A DNA stretch of 5,181 nucleotides, taken from an uncultured Chloroflexota bacterium (GTDB lineage: Bacteria > Chloroflexota > Anaerolineae > Promineifilales > Promineifilaceae). Shown here in pieces: positions 1-4,590 of this stretch. A program made the translations under genes and the position numbers. The notes under the pieces were generated by a model. The model worked only from the letters and a program-made list of their open reading frames with translations, made no database searches and was not told the DNA's origin. The stretch is taken from positions 1-5,181 of the forward strand of contig CALFEW010000412.1 of assembly GCA_937958365.1 (NCBI GenBank). Reading direction: 5' to 3'. Every line of letters starts with the position of its first letter. Positions within the stretch are counted from its first letter, which is position 1.

Positions 1-61
1 CAACCAACCCCTCAGTATCGCGGTGGGCGCGAGGTCCGGCGCGATAGGGAGTAATAAGACC

Positions 62-331
62 ATGAGTAGGGTCTCATTGCCACGCTTGCCGGTCGCCCCG
101 ACCGAGCCAGGCGAAACAGAAGACACCGGTGCCCTTATCCCGGCCGGCGACTTTTACCGCAGGAGAATCATGGATAACGGCCGGTTAAGCGTTATGCACA
201 CAAGAATCTACGACTACTGGCGGCCACAAGTGGGCGCGCCCACAGCCTACGACCTGGCCCTTGTCGCCTTCAGCAACGAAGCGGCGTACCAGGCGCTCAA
301 AAGGAGGGTTACGAACTGTGACCTCACCTGA
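62..331 (+). CDS. Small hypothetical protein, overlaps the initiator gene
   Basis: This is an 89-residue reading frame that I do not recognise. The ATG at 62 is preceded by AGGGAG (46-51) at 10 nt spacing, which favours it over an upstream GTG at 23 without a ribosome binding site. An internal ATG at 170 has AGGAG only 4 nt upstream and would give a 53-residue product. The N-terminal third is Pro/Glu/Thr-rich and probably disordered. The rest (from about residue 48) is more ordered and aromatic-rich (TRIYDYWRPQ, AYDLALVAF). No signal peptide or membrane segment is visible. Its last 14 bases overlap the start of the initiator gene, and its 3' end carries that gene's ribosome binding site, so the two are probably translationally coupled. 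A role in replication control would fit the position, but the sequence itself does not show it. Confidence 0.5.
   Translation: MSRVSLPRLPVAPTEPGETEDTGALIPAGDFYRRRIMDNGRLSVMHTRIYDYWRPQVGAPTAYDLALVAFSNEAAYQALKRRVTNCDLT
301..307 (+). promoter_or_regulatory. Ribosome binding site deciding the initiator start
   Basis: AAGGAGG, a full-strength Shine-Dalgarno sequence, lies 10 nt upstream of a GTG codon at 318. It sets the initiator start at 318 rather than at an in-frame TTG at 261, which has no such sequence upstream. It lies inside the 3' end of the preceding small gene, as expected for translational coupling. Confidence 0.75.
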
Positions 332-1970
332 CCTTTTAGCGCTCATTGCCGACGACACACGGCAGATATCCTATCGGCCGCGATGGAACAGCTTCACCGG
401 CAGCATCGAAGCGACCATCCTGTTGCAGCAGGTGATTTACCGTTGGGTCCACAACGGCCGTGCGCCGTTCTACAAGTTTAACGAAGCCTGCCAGCACCCG
501 GCGTATCGGGAAGGCGACAGTTGGAGCGAGGAGCTAGGCTTCACGCGGCGCGAGTTGGAGACGGCGCGCAGCAAAATCGCCGTCAACACCAAAGGCGACC
601 TGGACAAGAAAGCGCTGATCTCCTACTGGCGCGACGCCGACCGGAAGACGTGGTACGCGCTAAACGAGAAAGCGGTCATCAAGGAACTGATGCAAATCTA
701 CCCACCGGCCAGCAAAGCCAGCGCCGGCATCCAGGGGCGAATTGACCTGCCCGATGGGCCGGCCGACCTAATGGCGGAACCCGCCAATAGCAACGAGGAA
801 AACCTGGCAAAGCTAATGGCGGATTCCGCCATTAGCAACGGCGAAAACCCGCCCGACCTAATGGCGGATTCCGCCATTAGCCTGGAGGTAGAGCGTGACC
901 TAATGGCGGATTCCGCCATTAGCCTGGAGGTAGAACGTGACCTAATGGCGGAATCCGCCATTAGCAATCGGGTAGAACCGGCTGACCTAATGGCGGAATC
1001 CGCCATTAGCATTTCGCCCGCGGCCGACCTAATGGCGGAATCCGCCAATAGCCAATGGCGGAACCCGCCATTAGCCAATGGCGGAAAGCGCCAATTGCTA
1101 ATGGCGGAATCCGCCATTTGCTTATTCACAAAGAATACTACAAAGAAAACACCAAAGAACACAGCAAAGAACAAAGCAACAACAACACGCGCACCCGCGA
1201 GCGCACGCGAGGCCGAGCCGGGGGATGTTGTTGTTGTTGCGGTCCTCGCCTGGCTCGGCTTTGTGGGTGATGCGGCCAAAGAGCCACTAACGGCCGAAAC
1301 GGCCGTCGCCTGGGCGATTTGGCTGCAACTCAAACGGGCGCGGCTGGTGGCGCAGGGCAAAGAGCCGTTGAGCATCACCATCGCCGCCTGGCGCAAAGCC
1401 CACGGCCAGCCGGCCGACGACTGCCTGCGCCTGGCCCGCGCCTGGCTGCGCATGAACGACGACGAGCGCCGCCTGGCCCTGGACACGGCCGCCGCGCCGT
1501 TTTTCGGGCTGCGGCCGGACATCCTGCCGGAGTCGCTCCAGCCGTTTGACATCCCCGGCCAGACGCTCCACCACCTCTACGAGGCGACCCACGGCCGTTT
1601 CCTGCCCGCGGCGCTGCTGCCGCCGGAGCCGGCCGACGCCGAGGCAAGCGCGCCAGAGCCGCTGGCCGCACCACCGCCGCCTGGAGCAGCCTACGAGATG
1701 CCGCCGGAAACGGCCGCCCTATGGCAGTCGGTCTTGGACGAGCTAGAGATGCAGATGACCAAAGCGACGTTCAACACCTGGCTGAGAGGCAGCAAGCTGC
1801 AACTCGACGACGGCGGCGCGGCGATTGTCTACACCGGCAACAGCTACGCCGCCGACTGGATTAACGGCCGTCTGCGCGACACCGTGAGCCGGACCCTGTC
1901 GGCCGTCGCCGGCCGGGAGTGGGGCGTCGAGGCCCGCGTAGAGCGCAGCGAGATGCCCGAAGGGCAATGA
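318..1970 (+). CDS. Replication-initiator-like protein with C-terminal DnaA domain I and embedded origin repeats
   Basis: The protein has 550 residues from GTG 318. Residues 1-125 resemble winged-helix regions of phage and plasmid replication initiators: a segment around GSIEATILLQQVIYRW, an FYKF motif, a helix-turn-helix-like stretch (WSEELGFTRRELETARSKI), then a basic wing ending RKTWYALNEK. Residues 151-266 are a low-complexity repeat (LMADSAIS and variants), an evident by-product of palindromic DNA repeats. Residues 270-290 are Lys/Thr-rich. Residues 300-430 form a helical domain I cannot name, followed by a Pro/Ala linker. Residues 466-542 match the DnaA N-terminal domain I pattern (ALWQSVLDELEMQM, TFNTWL, NSYAADWINGRLRDTVSRTL); in DnaA this domain contacts the replicative helicase and partner proteins. 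Inferred role: bind the palindromes inside its own gene, open the adjacent low-GC tract and recruit helicase. No AAA+ ATPase motif is seen, so it is not a DnaA orthologue. The initiator call is moderately secure; the DnaA domain I call is stronger. Confidence 0.75.
   Translation: MTSPDLLALIADDTRQISYRPRWNSFTGSIEATILLQQVIYRWVHNGRAPFYKFNEACQHPAYREGDSWSEELGFTRRELETARSKIAVNTKGDLDKKALISYWRDADRKTWYALNEKAVIKELMQIYPPASKASAGIQGRIDLPDGPADLMAEPANSNEENLAKLMADSAISNGENPPDLMADSAISLEVERDLMADSAISLEVERDLMAESAISNRVEPADLMAESAISISPAADLMAESANSQWRNPPLANGGKRQLLMAESAICLFTKNTTKKTPKNTAKNKATTTRAPASAREAEPGDVVVVAVLAWLGFVGDAAKEPLTAETAVAWAIWLQLKRARLVAQGKEPLSITIAAWRKAHGQPADDCLRLARAWLRMNDDERRLALDTAAAPFFGLRPDILPESLQPFDIPGQTLHHLYEATHGRFLPAALLPPEPADAEASAPEPLAAPPPPGAAYEMPPETAALWQSVLDELEMQMTKATFNTWLRGSKLQLDDGGAAIVYTGNSYAADWINGRLRDTVSRTLSAVAGREWGVEARVERSEMPEGQ
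768..1120. repeat. Ten-copy palindromic 23-bp repeat array (iteron-like) inside the initiator gene
   Basis: The unit is CTAATGGCGGA, one central base, then TCCGCCATTAG. Copies start at 768, 813, 858, 900, 942, 987, 1029, 1052, 1075 and 1098. Copies 2-6 are perfect 11+1+11 palindromes; copies 1, 7, 8 and 10 have a few changes and copy 9 is the most degenerate. The first seven starts are 45, 45, 42, 42, 45 and 42 bp apart, all multiples of three, and most copies are preceded by GACC or GAC. The last four copies abut at exactly 23 bp. Units 858-899 and 900-941 are a near-identical 42-bp duplication with one synonymous difference (GAG/GAA). The symmetry fits a site for a dimeric DNA-binding protein, most simply the encoded initiator. 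A mobile palindromic element inserted in frame is the main alternative. Confidence 0.9.
1121..1188. other. Candidate DNA unwinding element with 12-bp phased repeats
   Basis: This tract directly follows the palindrome array. It is about one third G+C, against roughly two thirds for the surroundings. CAAAGAA occurs at 1129, 1141, 1153 and 1165, exactly 12 bp apart, with a diverged copy and CAA triplets following. It encodes a Lys/Thr-rich linker of the initiator (TKNTTKKTPKNTAKNK). An iteron array followed by an easily melted tract is the arrangement of the lambda origin within gene O and of many iteron plasmids. Calling it an unwinding element is inference from composition and position. Confidence 0.55.
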
Positions 1971-2075
1971 GGGGGTGGGAGCCAGGGGGACCGGGTGGCG
2001 CGGCCGTCCGGCCAACCGTTGAGCCGACAATCCACAGCGACCAGAGGCGTTTGGCCCACAAGGAGGACTTGCCTG

Positions 2076-2315
2076 ATGACGATTGTAACCAACAGGGGGG
2101 GAGAGCTAACCACCCCCAAAAAAAGAGGCCGGCGAATGAAGCGCCGGCCAACCATATCCACCAGAGCATTTAGGGGTATACGGCCGTTCCAGTATAGCAG
2201 AGTTGGTATCTCAACTTCAACGGCCGTTTCCCACAAAGGACGTGTGGCATGCAAAGAATTCTGGTCCTTTTGTTGTTGGGCTGCGGCCTGCTGCTGGCAG
2301 CGGCGGTGTTGGTGA
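2076..2315 (+). CDS. Possible small basic protein (uncertain ORF)
   Basis: The ATG at 2076 has AAGGAGG (2060-2066) at 9 nt spacing, among the best ribosome binding sites in the window, which is the main reason to list it. The 79-residue frame begins MTIVTNRGGELTTPKKRGRR and is strongly basic over its first 35 residues. The last 22 codons overlap the next gene in another frame and encode a Cys/Trp-rich tail (CCWAAACCWQRRCW) typical of an out-of-frame shadow, so a real product may be shorter or act only as a leader peptide. The frame is crossed by a G7 run, an A7 run and an 8-bp hairpin, and the predicted antisense RNA lies within it. I do not recognise it. It could be a translated leader controlling the downstream membrane genes, or simply a decayed gene. 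Confidence 0.3.
   Translation: MTIVTNRGGELTTPKKRGRRMKRRPTISTRAFRGIRPFQYSRVGISTSTAVSHKGRVACKEFWSFCCWAAACCWQRRCW
2118..2149 (-). terminator. Intrinsic terminator on the minus strand
   Basis: An inverted repeat pairs GGCCGGCG (2127-2134) with CGCCGGCC (2142-2149) around a 7-nt loop. On the minus strand the stem is followed by CTC and then seven T (A7 at 2118-2124 on the plus strand). On the plus strand no T-run follows, so it should terminate only leftward transcription. Confidence 0.6.
2118..2184 (-). ncRNA. Predicted small antisense RNA (about 65-70 nt)
   Basis: On the minus strand a promoter-like sequence (2191-2220) is followed, after roughly 35 nt of leader, by a hairpin and T-run matching an intrinsic terminator (2149-2118). 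Transcription would start near 2184-2187 and end in the T7 run. The RNA would be complementary to the stretch just upstream of the transfer-like genes and inside the small ORF at 2076. Small counter-transcribed RNAs commonly control plasmid replication or small-gene translation, but the target here is unknown. The prediction rests on promoter, spacing and terminator only. Confidence 0.4.
2191..2220 (-). promoter_or_regulatory. Promoter for the predicted antisense RNA
   Basis: Read on the minus strand, TTGAAG (2220-2215) and TATACT (2196-2191) are separated by 18 bp, close to sigma-70-type consensus hexamers (TATACT is five of six). ACGGCCGT octamers at 2180-2187 and 2220-2227 flank it: one covers the expected start site and the other touches the -35 element. 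The octamer is common throughout the window, so the flanking may be chance. Confidence 0.45.
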
Positions 2316-2689
2316 TGAGCCAGACGGCCGGTGAGGCGATTGACGCCTACGTGACCATCCAGGGGCAGCCGTCCAGCGCCGCCGAGTTGGCGCTGCAATC
2401 GCGCCAGACGCCGCCGGTGGCCGTCGAGCGCACGCGCTCCTGGGCCGGGGCGGGTCTGCTGGCCCTGGCGCTGGTCGTGGTGGCCGCGTTCCTGCTCGCC
2501 ATGCGCGGCGGAACCGACCTCCTGCGCCAATGGCGACTTGTGCGCAAACCACCGTCGTCGCCGCCGACCGCTCAGTTTCCCATGCCCCAAATTCCCACCG
2601 GCGCGCCGGGTTATTACGCGCCGCCGGTGGACAGGCTGCCGCGCGTGCAGCGGACACAGGAGTTGCCGCAATGGACCGAAAGCGACTGA
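2249..2689 (+). CDS. Small two-helix membrane protein, hypothetical
   Basis: The protein has 146 residues; ATG 2249 is preceded by AAAGGA (2235-2240) at 8 nt. A first hydrophobic helix spans about residues 4-24 and contains LLGC (9-12), which could be read as a lipobox, though the preceding n- and h-regions are very short and a plain membrane anchor is likelier. Residues 25-65 form a short, presumably extracytoplasmic loop. A second helix spans about 67-86. The remaining 60 residues are basic near the membrane (RQWRLVRK) and then Pro-rich, presumably cytoplasmic. The gene overlaps the ATPase gene by 19 bases, so the two are probably translationally coupled and act together. Both share the layout helix, outside segment, helix, cytoplasmic tail. 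It may be an accessory subunit of the DNA-translocating ATPase. No family was recognised. Confidence 0.75.
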   Translation: MQRILVLLLLGCGLLLAAAVLVMSQTAGEAIDAYVTIQGQPSSAAELALQSRQTPPVAVERTRSWAGAGLLALALVVVAAFLLAMRGGTDLLRQWRLVRKPPSSPPTAQFPMPQIPTGAPGYYAPPVDRLPRVQRTQELPQWTESD

Positions 2690-4221
2690 TCTTCATCACC
2701 CTCATCAACCTCCTGGCGCTCTTTGCCACTTCCCTGGCCGGCTGCGCATCGTCGCCGGTGGCCGGCTACACCGCCCCGCCGGTCAGCGTGAGCGTGGCCG
2801 AGGCCACCTACATCGCCGCCGCGCAGGCGGCGACGGCGCAGTCACGTCAGGAATGGGCGGCGGCCACCAGCCAGGCCGCCCAGGCGACGGCCGTCGCCCA
2901 ATCCACCCGCGACATCATCACCCTGACGGCCGACGGCGCGGCGCTGCGAGCCACCCTCCAGGCGCTCGACGTGGACGCCACCCGCGCAGCCATCGCCAGC
3001 AATGCGACGGCGACGGCCGTGGCGATGGTCGCCGACGTGGAGCAGCGCCTGGTGGCCGACGAAGCCACCCGCCTGGCTATCCAACGCGACAGGGAGCGGG
3101 TCGCCATCCACAACGAGGAGCGCTGGTCGGCCGTGTGGCCCTGGCTGGTGGCGGTGGCCGTCATCAGCGTGGCGGTGGTGGCGCGAGCGGTGGCCGTCGC
3201 CCTGGAGCAGCGCTCACGGCCGCTGGTGGTGGACCGGGGGGAGAACCGCGAGCCGGCCATCCTCATCTACACCGGCAACGGCTACCGGCAGTTGGCCGAG
3301 CCAAAGGTGACGGCCGTGTCCCCGGCCATCGCGCCGCTGGCGCTGCCGGAGCCGTTGCCGTCGGCCGACTTGCCGGCGCTCACCAGCGGTCACGCCCTGG
3401 TCGTCGGACCCACCGACGCCGGCAAGTCAACGGCGCTGCGGGCCATCATCCAGGCGCGGCTGGCGGAAGGGCAGCAGGTCTACGTGCTGGACCCCCACCA
3501 CCGGCCGGGCAACTGGCCGGGGGCGACGGTCATCGGCGGCGGCCGGTCGTTTGAGGAGATTGGCAGGTTCATGGGCTGGATGATTGACCAGTTGAACGTG
3601 CGCGCCAGGGAGATGATGCAAGGGCAAGAGCAGTTCGCGCCGGTGACGGTGGCGACCGACGAGATGCCGGCCATCGTGGATGAGTTGGACCGGGGGGCGC
3701 GGGTGGTGTGGCAGAAGTGGGTGCGCGAGGGGCGGAAGTTCGGCCTGTTCCTTGTCGTCTCGACCCAAAGCACGCGGGTGGAAACGCTGGGCATCAAGGG
3801 CGAAGGCGACATCCTGCAGAACTTCGGGGCCATCCTCTATTTGGGCGAGTCGGCCGTCGCCGCCTACCCCCACCTGGCGCAGCCGCAGGAACGGCCGGCG
3901 GTGCTGCGCACGCTGCGCGGGGCGCGGCCGGTCGTGGTGCCCCACGTGCGGCCGGAAGGCAGCCATGAACCGATTATCATCGCCCCCGCGCCGATGGCGG
4001 CGCACGATGGGCCGGCCGGCCGGGTGGAGAACGTCGGAATGTCCACGCCCTATGGGTTCATCAGCCCGGCGATGATTCAGCAGATTGTCGTCATGACGCA
4101 GGCCGGGGAGTCGGGGCGGGCGGTGGAACGGGCCGTGTTTGGCTACGACGGCGGCCACGCTTACAACCAGCGCATCGCCGTGTTGCAGGCGCTGCTGCCC
4201 GCGGCGCTGCCACCCCCCTAG
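2671..4221 (+). CDS. Membrane-anchored FtsK/HerA/TraB-like DNA-translocating ATPase
   Basis: The protein has 516 residues; ATG 2671 follows AGGAG (2658-2662) at 8 nt and overlaps the preceding gene. An upstream in-frame ATG at 2530 lies inside that gene and was not chosen. The N-terminus is a signal-like helix ending in a good lipobox, LAGC (22-25). Residues 30-150 are Ala/Thr-rich and probably helical. A membrane helix spans about 153-178. The cytoplasmic part has Walker A GPTDAGKST (246-254), a Walker B-like strand with D330-E331 (VTVATDEMPA) and a Q-type motif STQS (364-367) in FGLFLVVSTQS, the order found in FtsK/HerA-superfamily DNA pumps and conjugative coupling proteins. Residues 465-508 (SPAMIQQI, GESGRAVERAVFG, YNQRIAVLQ) look like a helix-turn-helix or small winged-helix domain that could bind DNA. 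A GTAGCAC array begins right after the stop codon and is a candidate target. Likely role: moving element DNA through the membrane during transfer. Confidence 0.8.
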   Translation: MDRKRLIFITLINLLALFATSLAGCASSPVAGYTAPPVSVSVAEATYIAAAQAATAQSRQEWAAATSQAAQATAVAQSTRDIITLTADGAALRATLQALDVDATRAAIASNATATAVAMVADVEQRLVADEATRLAIQRDRERVAIHNEERWSAVWPWLVAVAVISVAVVARAVAVALEQRSRPLVVDRGENREPAILIYTGNGYRQLAEPKVTAVSPAIAPLALPEPLPSADLPALTSGHALVVGPTDAGKSTALRAIIQARLAEGQQVYVLDPHHRPGNWPGATVIGGGRSFEEIGRFMGWMIDQLNVRAREMMQGQEQFAPVTVATDEMPAIVDELDRGARVVWQKWVREGRKFGLFLVVSTQSTRVETLGIKGEGDILQNFGAILYLGESAVAAYPHLAQPQERPAVLRTLRGARPVVVPHVRPEGSHEPIIIAPAPMAAHDGPAGRVENVGMSTPYGFISPAMIQQIVVMTQAGESGRAVERAVFGYDGGHAYNQRIAVLQALLPAALPPP

Positions 4222-4226
4222 CGGGG

Positions 4227-4373
4227 GTGCTACGTGCTACGCGGTGCGTGGTAGCAGTGCTACGTAGCGCTACGTAGCACCTGGTAGCAGTGCTACTACC
4301 TCCTATAGCACCCGCGTAGCACCCACGTAGCACCCGCGTAGCACGTAGCACTTTCGTAGCACGTTAGTAGCAC
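4227..4373. repeat. GTAGCAC heptamer array, candidate DNA-transfer or control site
   Basis: The region between the ATPase stop codon and the next gene is almost wholly built from one heptamer. GTAGCAC occurs on the plus strand at 4274, 4316, 4327, 4338, 4345, 4356 and 4367, with variant ATAGCAC at 4305. GTGCTAC, its complement, occurs at 4227, 4234, 4257 and 4290. The right half is phased at 11 bp, with one 7-bp step at 4338-4345. A 15-bp sequence, TGGTAGCAGTGCTAC, is repeated at 4249 and 4282 and contains a 13-bp palindrome. Helically phased short repeats indicate cooperative protein binding. Candidates are a clt-like transfer site for the ATPase, an operator, a partition site or a second origin. 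Confidence 0.8.
4257..4280. repeat. Perfect 24-bp palindrome within the heptamer array
   Basis: The two 12-bp arms, GTGCTACGTAGC and its exact complement, meet with no spacer. The palindrome joins the left part of the array, where heptamers read GTGCTAC, to the right part, where they read GTAGCAC, so it is the symmetry centre of the region. A 13-bp palindrome lies on each side of it, at 4251-4263 (overlapping) and 4284-4296. Confidence 0.85.
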
Positions 4374-4386
4374 AAGGAAACTATCA

Positions 4387-4557
4387 ATGAAGCAAAGAAT
4401 GAGTGAGAAAGAAAGGGATGCCTGGCGTGAATTTGTCCAGGCCGAAGGCACAAAAGACGGGTCAAAAGTGACCCAATCGCTGTGGCTGGCCGTCGCCGTT
4501 CTGGTTGCCGTTTTGTTTATCGTCGTCTATTGGTCGGTTGGCGCTTACGCAGGGTAA
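4387..4557 (+). CDS. Small single-helix membrane protein (56 residues)
   Basis: ATG 4387 follows AAGGA (4374-4378) at 8 nt and the frame ends at TAA 4555-4557. The N-terminal 30 residues are hydrophilic and charged (MKQRMSEKERDAWREFVQAE). One strong membrane helix, about residues 32-52 (LWLAVAVLVAVLFIVVYWS), follows and ends shortly before the stop codon, so the charged part is probably cytoplasmic and the C-terminus outside. The first codons are noticeably AT-richer than the surroundings. It sits between the ATPase and the DUF2637-like gene, 33 bases before the latter. Small membrane proteins are typical of Spd (spread) gene clusters on actinobacterial conjugative plasmids, and a comparable accessory role is plausible. 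I do not recognise a specific family. Confidence 0.65.
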   Translation: MKQRMSEKERDAWREFVQAEGTKDGSKVTQSLWLAVAVLVAVLFIVVYWSVGAYAG

Positions 4558-4590
4558 GGTCGGCCGAGTCTAAATTCTGGAGTCCTCAAC

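Noticed and set aside
1..61. Possible 3' end of an upstream gene or a promoter
   Set aside because: I see no convincing coding frame or -35/-10 pair in these bases beyond the ribosome binding site of the first gene.
261..317. TTG start at 261 for the initiator
   Set aside because: No ribosome binding site precedes it and it would overlap the upstream gene by 71 bases; GTG 318 has AAGGAGG at good spacing.
768..1120. CRISPR array
   Set aside because: Repeats are palindromic, spacers are 19-22 bp or absent and two are nearly identical, and the whole region is coding in one frame. No cas-like gene is present.
698..1552. A 284-residue open frame on the minus strand across the repeat array
   Set aside because: It exists because the palindromes read alike on both strands (MADSAIS appears there too). 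Outside the repeats its sequence is Arg/Ser/Ala-rich shadow, and the + strand frame has recognisable domains.
2127..2149. Plus-strand terminator after the initiator gene
   Set aside because: The same hairpin is preceded, not followed, by the A/T run on this strand, so it can only work leftward.
2530..2670. ATG 2530 as start of the ATPase
   Set aside because: It lies deep within the preceding gene and would add 47 residues ahead of the signal-like helix; ATG 2671 has AGGAG and begins directly with that helix.
2538..3554. A 338-residue + strand open frame within the ATPase gene
   Set aside because: It is a high-GC out-of-frame shadow, rich in Arg, Gly and His, overlapping a gene with clear Walker motifs.
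4211..4229. Hairpin CACCCCC/GGGGGTG over the ATPase stop codon as an intrinsic terminator
   Set aside because: No T-run follows; the sequence runs straight into GTGCTAC repeats. It may slow ribosomes or polymerase but cannot be called a terminator.
4227..4373. CRISPR array or tRNA-like structure in the GTAGCAC region
   Set aside because: The unit is only 7 bp, occurs in both orientations and lacks unique spacers. No cloverleaf or conserved T-loop was found.
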